A DNA stretch of 64,000 nucleotides. Source: Sphaerosporella brunnea. Lineage: Eukaryota > Ascomycota > Pezizomycetes > Pezizales > Pyronemataceae. The stretch lies in assembly GCA_008704415.1 (NCBI GenBank), contig VXIS01000129.1:56323-120322 (forward strand), read 5' to 3'. The notes under the pieces were generated by a model. It was not told the origin of the DNA. It did no database searches and saw nothing but the letters and a program-made list of their open reading frames with translations. Of the stretch, positions 41,760 to 52,959 are shown in pieces (position 1 is the first letter of the stretch; every line of letters begins with the position of its first letter). Made by a program: the position numbers and the translations under genes.

Positions 41760-42312
41760 GCTGGTCAGGGTTGGAAAGGAGGGATATCCACCATCGATGG
41801 GTGTAAGTCCCCGGCTGGCGTGATCACACTGTTTCTGATACTGTAGACACGCCAGTCTGGAATGGTATTGAAGACCAGCGCGGAGCCTGGGTGGTAACCC
41901 CCCAGGCTGTTCCTGCCTGCGGTATCATTGATTTTCTTAGAGAATGACGCATGGCGTTTGGGAACTAATGTCCGCGGAGTGAGGGGTGTCAATGAGTCAA
42001 TCTCCAGAGTGGTGCCAGCAATGTTCTTGTCGAGCGTGATTTTCAAGCCAAGTTGGCGACATGACGAAATGAAGGATTCGGGATACGCGGTCCGATCGCA
42101 GTTTCTTGCGGCACCACCGTGAGTTTGTCAACCAGGTGGTGACTGTTGCATATCGCGGTGTTCTCTCCAGGTGTACCCTTAACATCTGACTCAATACCTG
42201 CGTCGATCCCAGAATCATAGGGTTGCATGCCGTCCACACACTGCGTTCCTGCAACTGCCTCGCGAGAAACGATTCTTCTGCCATCAAAGAGTAAGTACGT
42301 GCCCGAAATCAA
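41760..42312 (-). repeat. Dispersed coding-like repeat X, copy 2
   Basis: Minus frames: TYLLFDGRRIVSREAVAGTQ, ESDVKGTPGENTAICNSHH, then AGTTLEIDSLTPLTPRTLVP and GYHPGSALVFNTIPDWRVYS ending at 41765. Its first part aligns with 8826-9130. The short run at 42336-42430 just upstream on the same strand (EPERLIQQGIGECF) resembles the start of the Mutator/FAR1-like frame (DTERLIQQVIEQKF), which hints that repeat X belongs to the same element type. This link is weak. Confidence 0.4.
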
Positions 42313-42786
42313 AGCAATTTTCTTCGGGGCTCAAGCTATTGATATGGCGGGTACGCGTCACGTCCAAAACACTCGCCGATGCCTTGCTGGATCAAACGTT
42401 CGGGTTCCGGGGAGTGATAGCCTGCGATGCATATATGAGTAGGAGTATATCGAGGCATATATGAGAATATCGAGTGACCGTGCGGCGCAGACGAAAATGA
42501 TAGCCCTAACTCACCCAACAACGACCATCTCCTATTCCTCTCATACCCCGACCACCTCCATCCCCCGTCGGCACTTGCCTGCGACCATCTCCTTTCGAGC
42601 TTCTTCGAACCCCACCCCCGCCCCCCGTCGCGTAAGCCCATCGCTGCTGCTGCTACGCTACCATCCCTCGGCAAGCCCCATCCCCAGCAGCGCTTACCAG
42701 CGTCAAACTCCGTTCGACACCTTCGAACCCTATCACCCCCGATCGAAGAGCCATCTCTCCTAGCTAACCATACCCCGACAATCTCA

Positions 42787-43776
42787 ATGGCCCATCAACA
42801 CTTACCAGTCAAGAGCCATCTCTGCTATCTAACAATCCTCGTGCTGTGCACGAGGCGACGGTTCGGGGCACGGGCGAGCGGGGCACGGCGGGGTAGGCCG
42901 GGGCGGGGCGGGGTGCCCCGGGGTACGACGGGGAATCTCGGGGCGGCGGCGAGGTTAGACTGACGTATGTGGTGCAATGAGGGCGGGTACACTTCCCCGT
43001 CCAATTGGCTCACAAGATGTTCGTCTGACAGTGGAATTCAAGAACACGGCGTCTCCGGTAGACACCCGGCAGTATATAATATACGAGGTGGCCAGGTTTC
43101 CGACGAGGTGGCCAGGTCAGCTACGGGATGGCCGGGTTATCGACGGGGCGGCCTGGGCGCTGGGCGGGGCGGGGTGGATCTTGGTCCGTTGAGGCGGTCG
43201 CCGCCCCGTCGCGCCCCGTGCCCCGGCGGGGCGCCCCGACCGGTGCACAGTACTAAACCATCCTCCCGCCGGTCGAAGCCGGCGTCACGATTGGGGACTG
43301 GGTAGGACCGTTGGACGTCTTCATGGAGTTTTGGCGGTTACACGATGGTAAACCAGAAGTTGATGGATCGCGAATGGTAGGAAACCCACCGCCCCTCATC
43401 GTCTTGACTGACCATCTCGCAGCAAATTTTTCCAGCCCCTGATGCCGACACCAATCCCGCCATCAGAATCACAGATCTCATCGCATCGCCGACCGGCCCC
43501 GACCACCGAGAATGGGCATTCGACATCGCCGCTTATTGCACCACCCTGGAGGGGTCGCTGCGTGAGTTGGCGACTTGGCGTGCGCTGGATTATTGCCGGC
43601 CACGCAAGGACAAGCAGGAGGCGGGTCACGACGATCTGTTCAAAACCGAGTTGAACTCGGATGCGGAGGAGGATGAGACGGACGGCGAAACAGATCCCAG
43701 CGGCGATGACCTCCCCGCCGGCGATGGAAGCGTTGAGGGTACGAGAAGGTCGAAGCGGCTCAAGCGCGACGAGTGA
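42787..43776 (+). CDS. Spliced gene X, interrupted by a GC-rich element
   Basis: ATG at 42787 (MAHQHLPVKSHLCYL) reads to the target duplication at 42831-42840. Past the 415-bp insert the same phase continues with ILPPVEAGVTIGDWVGPLD then VFMEFWRLHDGKPEVDGSRM up to 43376. A 46-nt intron follows, then exon 2 QIFPAPDADTNPAIRITDL, EWAFDIAAYCTTLEGSLREL, an acidic stretch (DAEEDETDGETDPSGDD) and a basic end RRSKRLKRDE* at 43776. The gene would be about 160 residues without the insert. Family unknown; the acid/basic tail suggests a nuclear protein. The stop lies inside the target duplication of hAT-A2. Starting at 43323 (MEFWRLHDG) is the alternative if the upstream part is not real. Confidence 0.5.
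42841..43255. mobile_element. GC-rich inverted-repeat element in exon 1 of gene X
   Basis: Ends GTGCTGTGCAC (left) and GTACTGTGCAC (right, reverse-complemented), each followed inward by GC-rich CGGGGC(A/G)C. Flanks AACAATCCTC (42831-42840) and AACCATCCTC (43256-43265) agree at 9 of 10. A 10-bp duplication fits Mutator-type elements better than hAT; the type is inference. The interior has repeated GAGGTGGCCAGG-like motifs and no protein. Confidence 0.55.
43377..43422 (+). other. Predicted 46-nt intron of gene X
   Basis: GTAGGA at the 5' end, CTTGACTGACC with a CTGAC branch site 15-20 nt before the 3' end, CTCGCAG at the 3' end. Contains an in-frame TGA that splicing removes; phase 0 at both ends. 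Confidence 0.6.
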
Positions 43777-43777
43777 T

Positions 43778-44744
43778 CAGTGTTCCGTACGGTCCGTCCA
43801 GGACTGCAGACCGGATCGAACCGACTGGCACGATCCGATCCAGTCCGCCATGGCGAAGGACCACCACGATCCAGTCTGATCCAGTCCGCGGGTGCCAGGG
43901 ACGGGGAAAGACCGTAGTCGACTGCAGTCGACTGGACTATTAGTAAGGTTGTAATATGTATGATATTATGGTGCAGGCGGCCTTAAACCGACCCGTCGGC
44001 GGTGGTGGAGACGGCAACGACTGTTTATAATAAACTGATCACCACGTGAGAACGCTGGGGAAACAGCCCTCCCGTGCCCAAAATAAGATGCGCTCTATAA
44101 GACTGAGGCGCTGGCTTCCACCAGTCGCGCAATCTTGTGATGTTATTGAAGTCGGGGAAATTTTGAGCGACAGGTTGGTTTAAGGCCACATGCACCATAC
44201 CCGCGCGCCAGAAGTCCTTTGCCGCGGTGGACCCTGACCATTGGCGGACCCTTTGAATCGGTGGACCCTTTCTTAGCCACGGTGAAAAAAATTTGAATCC
44301 CTTCGCCACCGCAAAGTGTCTTATCTCATAAATTAGGCGTCGTCGTCATGGTGTGTTCATACCCATTAACAACCACCTCCGGAGATCTACAGGAGCTTGA
44401 TGATGCTCGAGGCACTGTCCAAAGCGGAGCTTGCGAAAAGAAAACAGAAGGGTGGGAGGGTTGAAGAGCAGGGAGCGGGATAACGGAATGATAGGACGGT
44501 GGGATAATGGAATGATAGGACGGCGGGATGGCGGTCATGTATTTGTAAAAAATCGACCCCTGATATTGCCCAACATAAGGGTTGACTGTGGACATGGTTG
44601 ATTGCAGTCGACTGCAGGCGGTCCAGGCCGCAGTACCAAAAAGACTGCCGGTCCTGGTCTTTCCTGGAGACGGGATCGTCACTTGCGATCCAGTCAGTCC
44701 GGTCGAGAGTCAGGACGGGACCGAACGGACCGTACGGAACACTG
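43778..44744. mobile_element. hAT-A2, complete non-autonomous element
   Basis: Exact 8-bp duplication CGAGTGAT at 43770-43777 and 44745-44752. Ends CAGTGTTCCGTACGGTCCGT on both sides, 20 bp identical. Length 967 bp. It is inverted relative to hAT-A1 and lacks the hAT-D insert, so it shows the empty site for hAT-D1. The plus strand near 44390-44465 keeps a frame-shifted LQELDDMLEALSKAELAKRK, the end of the hAT-A transposase; the rest of the gene is missing. Subterminal GATCCAGTC / GTCGACTGCAGTCGAC motifs are abundant at both ends. Confidence 0.95.
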
Positions 44745-44973
44745 CGAGTGATGCTGCAGCGGCGTTTGGTTGAATACCAGAGCTACCCATATATCCTGTC
44801 TTGGTCTTTGTGTTTGATCACAATGTCTGTCCTTTTTTTACCCATCCGTTTCGACGCTATACTCAATTGTGAAGTGTAATATCGATTTAGCAGTCGACCA
44901 TCCACCCTGTTGCCGGGCCGTGGGTTACAATCTTCATTTAGCGCATGTCCCATACGCACCAGCACTTGCCAAA

Positions 44974-45398
44974 ATGAACAGTAAGACGACCGCGCACCAG
45001 GATCGCGAAGCGCAACAGCTCGTCCTGAACGGCGACGTAGCAGCCGCGTCCCCTGAGCAGATCGAGTCTCTCAGCAACCGCCTCCGAGCCATGCGAAGTG
45101 GTCCACAGTGAGCCCCTCTCCCCCGACCGTTGATTCCTGCTAAAAACCACCGCAGCAGTATCCTCCTCTACTACGGGAGTGGGCGATCAGCGCTGCAGTA
45201 CGTCGGTGTGGACCCTGCATACCCGCTGGACGTTGACGCACACGCCCCGAAACTCCAGCCATTCCTGGTGCAAGACCCTCATGATCAGTGTCTGCAGGCA
45301 ACTCAGGGTCAATGGATGCTCGTCCAAGATCCGCATCATCAGTATTTGGTTCAGTGTGCGGTGGCTGGTCAAGATCCTCATCGTCAGGGTCTGCAGGC
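44974..45398 (+). CDS. Spliced gene Y, broken by hAT-D3
   Basis: ATG at 44974 in the context GCCAAAATGAAC begins MNSKTTAHQDREAQQLVLNG, DVAAASPEQIESLSNRLRAM, RSGP. A 48-nt intron (45108-45155) splits the codon CA|C. Exon 2 reads SILLYYGSGRSALQYVGVDP, AYPLDVDAHAPKLQPFLVQD and a repeated QDPHDQCLQ / QDPHHQYLV / QDPHRQGLQ segment, and is cut at 45399 by hAT-D3. Beyond the element (46364 on) the frame enters GC-rich repeat. Family unknown. The unspliced exon 1 also ends at a stop at 45111, so a 45-residue peptide is the alternative. Confidence 0.45.
45108..45155 (+). other. Predicted 48-nt intron of gene Y
   Basis: GTGAGC at the 5' end, TGCTAAAAAC with a CTAAA branch-like site, CACCGCAG at the 3' end. 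Removing it keeps the frame and bypasses the TGA at 45109-45111. Confidence 0.55.
45269..45398. repeat. Three-unit imperfect repeat in exon 2 of gene Y
   Basis: Units start CAAGACCCTCATGATCAGTG, CAAGATCCGCATCATCAGTA and CAAGATCCTCATCGTCAGGG, about 50 bp apart. Translated, each gives QDPHxQ. Confidence 0.7.
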
Positions 45399-46363
45399 CA
45401 GGGCTGCCAATAGACCGGCCAGTCCGGCTTTCGACGAGGTCTGAACCCGTTTGAAATAAACGGGCTTTCCAAATTGAGGCCCGTTTGGACCAGGCATTTT
45501 GGACCAAGATCCAGGTGCCCACGGGCGCTTGATGGGCTGCGTGACATGCAGGCGCCCACCGGGCCCGCCAGGCACCCGAACTATCTACCATTGTTTTAAA
45601 TATCACACGACGTCAAACTGAGTCCCCCAAAACCTGCAATCATTCCACCCAACAAGCACTAGTCATTCCATCTCCGCTGCCCGAGTTTCCAAATCGCACA
45701 ACATACGTTCGACCTTCTCGATTTGCGAGCCCGGGCTATACCCAAGAGCCTGGCGCGCCCAGGACTTGAGTCATTCGATTGCTTCGATGACATCGTCGCG
45801 GAGTGAAGCTCGCTGAACAGTAATTGTGTATCGACATCTGCCATCAGAGTATTGACAGTCAGCCATTTCTCCCGGCAGGAATAACAAGAGTCGAAGGTAC
45901 ATACCCACTCAAAACGCGCTCGCCCGCCGTTGACATAGCAGGAATGGCGTTCAATTCTATTCCCATCCCGGGGAGATCTCTTCCCAGCAGGCCCGCAACA
46001 CCGCTGCCCAGAGCGTTCACCCAATAGTCCTGCGTTTCCTTCGCGGGAATGAGACCGCCACACGAATACGTCCTCGGCGACCACGAAAACAGCACGGCAC
46101 ACAAACACCGATATGCGGTGTCCTGGAATACCGATAACCAGCGAGGATGCCGGGGTTTCAACCACTCTGTGCGTTCCGAGATTGCCCCCTGATCGGCACG
46201 ATCGACATACCAGCACAACCGGCACCCAAAGGCGCCTGTCAGGCATCCAGACATCGACAACGTCGCCTGGAGCGTATCCGACAAGCCCAACACCTGCCCC
46301 AGCCCGGCCTACTTTGTGGGACCCCTTTTGCCCCACGGGCCGGCCTGTCTATTGTCATCCCTG
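45399..46363. mobile_element. hAT-D3
   Basis: Ends CAGGGCTGCCAATAGACCGG and (reverse-complemented) CAGGGATGACAATAGACAGG. Flanks CTGCAGGC (45391-45398) and CTACAGGT (46364-46371), 6 of 8, both differences transitions. Length 965 bp. Same left block as hAT-D1 (GGCCCGTTTGGACCAGGC...). It keeps the longest hAT-D coding stretch of the window. Confidence 0.85.
45660..46030 (-). pseudogene. hAT-D transposase C-terminal fragment
   Basis: Minus strand, across frames: YWVNALGSGVAGLLGRDLPG, then MGIELNAIPAMSTAGERVLS, the 'lsIPa.Sa..ERvFS' block of hAT transposases, then RDDVIEAIE-stop-LKSWARQAL and EKVERMLCDLETRAAEME. The last parts align with IHAIECLRSWARED and HQVERMPSDVEQRAAEMEG of hAT-D1. A 225-codon open frame over 45659-46336 covers this region in a different frame and is mostly a shadow. 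Confidence 0.7.
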
Positions 46364-46371
46364 CTACAGGT

Positions 46372-46617
46372 GGATCGCGGCGGGACGTGGCGCACCGGGA
46401 CGCGACGGGGTGACCGGGGTTGGGCGGCGTCATCGGGGTGTGACCGGGTATCGCCGCCGCGGCCTGTATGTGAAGCATCGGGGTGGCCGGGGTTCCGACG
46501 GGGGGCCGGCGCAGCGGCGAGGTGGCCGGCGCGCAGCGAGGTGGATCGGGGTCGGGCGAGGCTTTATCCGCCTCGTGGAGCCTCGTGCCCCGTCGCGGCG
46601 CCCCGACCCGTGCACAG
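46372..46617. repeat. Second copy of the GC-rich inverted-repeat element, 3' part
   Basis: Ends ...GGCGCCCCGACCCGTGCACAGC, matching the right end of the element at 42841-43255 (GGGCGCCCCGACCGGTGCACAG). It has the same GGTGGCCGG-type internal motifs. Its left end is not seen; hAT-D3 lies on that side. Confidence 0.5.
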
Positions 46618-47109
46618 CTTTATGAGTGACGGGTATTGCAGCTTGTATGTAACCGCTATTTAAAGTGTACGAGCGCCTTGCGTCGCCAATATATACTAAA
46701 ACCATGACATCAAACTGCATCCGCGGTTGTGATCGTGACGCCCATCTTCTCACACACAGTACGAAGTTGAACTCAGCCAGATCTGCTGGCGGTGATGTGT
46801 GCTTTTTCGTTACCAGAACTGATGTTTACGTGACGCAGAGTAAAGCCACGCTCACGCCGCGTGATCTTCCTGCGCTCTCTGGCGGCGTTTCTTCACTTCT
46901 GATATCACCGCTACCCTTCAGCTCAACAGCCAGTCCGCGGTTACGCGGTAAGATGGGAGTACCGGCTTATCCCGGTAACAATGCATTTTTGCCGGCGCCG
47001 AGGTGTACGGACATGTACCGGTCAGCTGGCAGTGAACCTGGAGTGGGAACACGCGACGTAAAAAGTCAAAAAGACGTCCATGCTGGAGGCAAGGTAGAGA
47101 CGGCCTGAA
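46618..47109. other. No recognised gene
   Basis: A 147-codon plus frame (46665-47108) is open but unrecognised. Confidence 0.2.
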
Positions 47110-47508
47110 TCTCCCCGCTCCAGCAACTATCGCGTCTGCAAACCCCAAGCCAACAGAAGCCCATTGAAACCAAATACAAAGCAAGCGCCGGCGCGGGCAA
47201 CCAAAGCACAACTCCGTCCTCCATCCTCATCCTCGATCTTCAGACTCCTCCTGTGTTTGCCTGGGTGCAGCAGCCAAGTTGCCGACAGCTCCTCCCACTC
47301 TCCGAGGAGCTACTGAGAAATGGACCGCGTGGCTGGGAGAGAAACGAGAACCGTGTCTGGTGAGGAACAGAAGGGAGCGGCGTTGACCGGACCCTTAAGG
47401 TGCTGTGCCGGCGGGGCGGGCGGAGCCAACCTGGGCGCAGGACACCGAAGCCACCCACCACGGTGCAGCGTCTCTGCTGCTAGCCCCCGGCTTACCGTCG
47501 CATGTTAA
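47110..47508 (-). repeat. Dispersed repeat R, copy 1
   Basis: Aligns, inverted, with 55598-56030. Shared landmarks: GCTAGCA(G/A)CAGAGA, TAAGGGTCCGG, AGTAGCTCCTCGGAGA(G/C)TGGGAG, GGCAAACACAGGAG, TTGTATTTGGTTTCAATGG, GCGATAGTTGCT. About 400 bp, with small indels. No ends with inverted repeats found. Could be a SINE- or LTR-derived fragment. Confidence 0.7.
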
Positions 47509-50500
47509 TAGCCACCACCGGGTCGAACACTGTCCAAGCACGTCGCTTCTGACCGCCTCTCACAGCTTCACTGCCCGGCATGTGCAAGTCTACTTCGGCG
47601 CCGGCGAAATTGCCTTATGACCGGGATAATACCGTATTGTTCCGCCACAACCGATTCAAACCATGCGGTGTTTCCAGATGTGGCGACATTACCAGACCCT
47701 GCACAGACTGCAGTTGACGAACCGTCGCCAATTTCTCAAACTGGAGTCTATGAACCGGGGTTTAGGCCCCAAACTCGACAGTAAACATGGCCTCAAGTTG
47801 TCAAGATCAAAGAGAGTAGAGATTCTCACAGCGGGTATAGCGGTCAAATGTTACGCTTGTTTACATCGATGATTGCTCGCGCTGTTTCAGCCCTTGCAGA
47901 TCTGCAAAACCCCCGCGCAGAACTGTCCCTGCAAGTGGCACAGCGTTCCCTACGGCAGAACTACGTTGCCAAGAAAATCTGTCCGCATGTGTAATCGTAG
48001 ATCGCAAAAATGGAGGTAAGCCCGCCAGGATTCCTCAACCGAAGACACTGACTCTCACGGCAGGTGCTTAAGCCTGCCACGCCAAAACGCCCTGCCACGC
48101 TGGAAGATGAAGGAACTCACTCTCATGGCGTTCGAAGAGCACACAACCGGTGAAATGTGAATTGGCTACCGGCACTGGTTTGGCCAACGCCATGACGAAG
48201 TATTGGTGGAGCGAAGGCATCACACATGAGGATGGTCAAGAAGGGGAACTAAAAACTGCGGCGCTTGCAAGAAATATGCACGCACGCAATGCACATAAAT
48301 CCTCCACGGTATGTCTCTGCCGCCGCATCGCATGCAATTGAGACTAACGTCTCTGCACTCACAGGACGGCGCCAGGTTGTTCGATAAGCGCTGGGATCTG
48401 TCAAGCCAAGGTTGATTTTCAAGTATTGGAGAGGCGCACAGCGCAACATCCAGGTTTACTTACCGGGAAGGGGTTGTGATTAATCATACACAGTATAAAG
48501 AACGGGTTTGTAAGAGAGAGGCAAACTCGGTGGGGGCAGCAGGAGCAAGGGCGGCCTGGGGAGCCATGACTATAGGTTTCCATAAAATCGATTCCCTGTT
48601 TCTTGTTCAGGGCACGATGCACACGCCTTCGAAGTCTGGGGGATCCCGACCGAGCTGCGTGTTTACAGCGGCCTGCACCATAACGCTGTTGCCCCGCCGG
48701 CCGTGACGCCGAGTTTTGCATCACGCTCAGCATTCCAATACGCACGGTTTGCCCGCACTCACATCGATTTCCTGCACAAACGTGCGCCTTGCGCTAGCTC
48801 AGCATATCATCATCGCGGCGTCTTTGACCGGCCTCGGCCTGACAGGAAATGAGACCGATAACGCTGCGCCGGCTGTAACTGGCGAAACATGCTTCTCCGA
48901 CAGCTTGCTCGAAACTCTGGCCAACATTGATGCTGGTGCAGTGGTCGAAGCCGTGCTTAGGCGCATGCGGATGAGACTGCGGGTCGCCCGTTCCCCTTGT
49001 CAACGTCACAGCGCCGAGGACTGCCGTCCCTGCCATTGTACACGTTCGGGTGCTTTACACTGCAAATTGGCGCCGTGGCCGAGTCCATGCGTCCGCGGAT
49101 GGTCGAGGATCAACCTGTACCAGGACAGCGACCGAACAGCTACCTGCAGCGCGCACCCGACTACACAGTCATCATCAGTCTGCCAGCGACGGCGCCACGA
49201 GGCCGCGTCTGATTGGCGGTATCCTGGCGCGTACACACGGCTCTGCGTGGCGCAGCGTGATATCCTCCACCCAGTCAACTCCCACGCGTTGATCAGGATC
49301 AAGACGCGTTGATCGTGGACGTACCCCCAAGCACTGGGGATCGATCGATGGCCGCGTGCTGTATGTTAGGTGGCGGTTTGCAGGACGCCAAATCTGCGCG
49401 CGTGGCGGTGTTTAAGGCATCTAGACTTCAATCAAGGATAGGCTCCAATAGCCAGCTGGCGGATGTGCTTGCCGTCTCGCACAACCGGGCACCCCCTGGC
49501 TTTCGTCGTCGAGCAATTCCGTGGCCTCGTTGAGCAAATCAGTGGGGATTGGGAATTTGGAGTCTGCGCTCAAAATGCGCAGGTACGTGGATAGACGCTC
49601 CGTCCATCAACACCATCTATGGCGCTCCCGTCATGCGCGGCATCTGTCTCTATCAAAATCACCAGGTATATCCAGCCCACACCGCCGCATCCTGCAGCGT
49701 GCACGAACCCCGTTGCTTCCTGTACGTGCTCCTGTGTCGGGCAGTGAGCAGCCCAGGTCTGCATCTGCGTGCGGCGCAACGCAGAGGCGCACACACGTTT
49801 GTTCCGCACGAAGTATCCACCAATTCCAGCGCGCTTCCCGCTACTCTGCGGCGCTCACTCCGCTGCGGTTGCTTCCGCGATGCTGCACCTTGAGCCAGTA
49901 TCCGCACCACCGCGTCATCGCCCGTTTTGCGCTTGCGGGCAGTGGCGAATCACGCGCGACGGTGAAGCAACTGCCGCATCACGCAGCCGCACTGGGGTGA
50001 CGACGGAATACATCCGACTATTGTGAAAGCGCGGGTGAAGAATGCAGTCATATCGGTTGATCATTGCATTTCCTTGCGTGCGCGTGGCCAACTACCCACC
50101 GGCCACCGTCGCCCGCGAGGGCCAACATGTCCCTATGCCCACGTCTCAACGCGCGTAGAGACATATCCCACATCTCACCAGGGATCGTATGATCATTTCT
50201 CAACTGACCGGGGCAGAAAAAGGCCAGGCCGTGACTGAACAGCGGAGGCTGGAAAGACACCTACCGTTGAAGCGTGCAATCTCGCAAGCTGCTAGGGGCT
50301 TCACCTCCGCTGGATAGTGGCCGCACTTCCGCACTGCGGCGAGTCGCAAGCCAGTGGCGAGGCGCGAACGCAACCGCGCATGGCTGTCAGTCCGATCGTC
50401 ACAGAGCGGGGTCGCAGTGGAGGGAGAGCCGTATATTTCTATCGTGTAGCCAGCCCCAGAAGCCGGCGAATGCACAGTCCGTAGGCGTCGCGCGATGGAG

Positions 50501-52959
50501 CCGCACAGACAACCAACTGCGCCCCCGCGAACGACATGAGAAACTCAGACACCGGCACCGGGGTGCGTTCAGCGACACGGACCGGCGCTGCAGAGCCTCC
50601 TCGCTGCGTTTCTGTACGCGGTCGGTATGAACGCAGCCCGCAACAGCTCCTTGCGTGGGCGGGATCAGCGGTCACGTTTGCAGCGACGTAAATCCTCGCC
50701 CACGCTGCGCGGGCTGCTGACACATCGCGCCGCCCAATCAATGTCAGGGCCGCTGCCAACGCGCCGGCGCTGCAATGCACCTCCATCAACGACCGCTCCG
50801 TTATCGCGCGTCCTGCAGAGCCCGGACAATCCGAGATATACAGAGTGAGGGTTATGTTGGAAGCACAGGCAGGACTAGACCGCGAGCGGCTGGTCGCGCG
50901 AAGCTCTGGCCGCAACGCACCAGGGCGTCCGTGATCTACACACACAGTCGCCGCGCCCAATAGCAGCGCCGATATCCGCTATGACCACGGGGCAGCTCAG
51001 CGCCACGCCAGGCTGAGATGTGCGCCGGTTTACAGTATGCGGCGGCAGTCGCGCACGACGAGACATGCATTGAACGGCATGCAGGGTTAGTCGTCGTTCC
51101 CGCATATACTTTCCTACCACTCCAACGTGCGGACGCGGATGTGTGCATATTCTGACAGATAGTCGCGCATAGCCGCGAGGGAAATGGTGGCTGCGTCCCG
51201 TTGCGGAAATGTACTGCGCCACATTCCGCACTACCTCATGGTGGCCGCGGCATCGTTACCGTGGAGATACGAATACGGATGCGAAGCCGCGTGCTGCTGC
51301 GCGCCACAACGGGAACCCGCGGGAAACAAGACACGCGCATCGATTGCGCGGCAACTCCGGGAAAAAAAACAACAGGGATGTAATACGCATGTCAGGTCGG
51401 GCATACGAAATATTCGGTTGCGTGTACGTTCTGCAGCTTAAAACTCAATCGCTGATTACATTTACTGCACAACACCCCCAACGTACGGCATATCCCGTGC
51501 CTTTCTGTTTCTCGGACGCGTCTGGGCAGGGTTTGTTTCTCCGGGAATCTTTTCGGTCATTTGCGCAGAAATCCTGCGGTCTTGGGTTGTTGACTTGCGG
51601 TGTCAACCGCATCGTAATATCAACATCGACTCACGGCTGTTCCGCCCACAGTGGAGGATGGTGATACACTGACGCACAGCAGCCTCCTGGAGACCGCGAA
51701 CACAGCGTCAACTGCGAAACCCGCGCACACCCCACGGTCGCTGGTGGCTGTGAATGTGAAGCAGTAGTAGCAAGGGGGGGAGAAGGACAGCCGCACGTTT
51801 GCCGGCGGTCACTGCCCGTGACTAAAACACCACTGCACCTATTCCAGGCGCGAGATCTGCGCTCGATTCCTGGCAGCCACTGCCTCGGACGCCCAATCTG
51901 GTGCACGCTTTGGGGAAGGTTAACCACCGCTCGCGGCGACTCGCATGCCTCTTGCTTCACCGTTCGGTTGCCAAGAGGGTATGTGTGGGTAGTTGCTATG
52001 CAACCGGCTTCTGTATCGAACTCGGCGGCGTCGCTAACGTGGAGAATATTCTGGGTTCAAGTCGATGCCGTCTGTGTGGTGAAAGACTCGGAAGGGAAGC
52101 GCTGAATCCAGCGGAGTGTGGCCCTCAACGGTGAAGAGCTGCTCAACACCGGACTTGAGCCATACCTGAGCCGTCCGATAGTTTTACGCAAAAATCGGGG
52201 GCACCGGGTTATGCTAGCACGGGGACTACATTTCGAGGTGATGTTTATGATATCGGCTTGACATGATTGAGGGTACGGTGCATACACATCAAACTGGGAG
52301 ATAGCGGGAACATTTTTCCTCTTTTGCGGGGTATGGGGCCTTGTAGTTGGGTATCGATATATATCTATATTCCGACCAGCATGCGGGTAATGAATCAACC
52401 AGGTCGCATGAGTTGGCTGAACGTCGCTATATGGTTATCGCAGTTCCATTCACGCAGCAGTTGGAGCGTTCTTCGTTTCCAGGCACACCGAGCTGTTCCC
52501 CGCTGAAACAGGTGGAAGACAAATCCTACAAGAGTCGACCGTTATCGGTTCGTTGATTGCCACCGCTTTTGAATGACAGAGAGACCCAGTGTACGATGCA
52601 CAAGAGATGTGAGCGCTCAATAACAAGTATCGGGTGGCACCAGCAACGTGCGCGTTCACGCGCCGTCCCACCTCCGAGCTTCTCCCAACGAAAGCACACA
52701 GCCACCACATGCTGAAAACCTACGACCCCTGACAGTTCGACGAATACGCAGCAACCATCAGCCTTGCTGATGAAATCAGTGCTTAAGTATCTCAAAACCG
52801 GACTGAGCGTGCACAGGCGAGGCGTTTTTGGCAGCCCTCCCTGTACACTGCTCGAAACCGACGGTATTGATTGGTGCGGCACACAGCTACGCTGGAAATA
52901 CGGCGGCGGGATTGGAGATGACCAGCCGTAGTACCATATTTAGCACCGTAACTCCGCCG
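47509..52959. other. GC-rich region without a recognised gene
   Basis: Many 60-200 codon frames on both strands. The most protein-like runs: plus 48716-49312, whose middle reads GNETDNAAPAVTGETCFSDS then LLETLANIDAGAVVEAVLRR and then appears to frameshift to VVIISLPATAPRGRV-like sequence; and minus 50439-50960. None has a known motif. TE ends were not found, unlike most of the window. Confidence 0.25.

Noticed and set aside
45659..46336. 225-codon minus frame as one gene
   Set aside because: It covers hAT-D3, and the recognisable transposase motifs (IPAMSTAGERVLS, IEAIE-LKSWARQ) are in other frames over the same bases.
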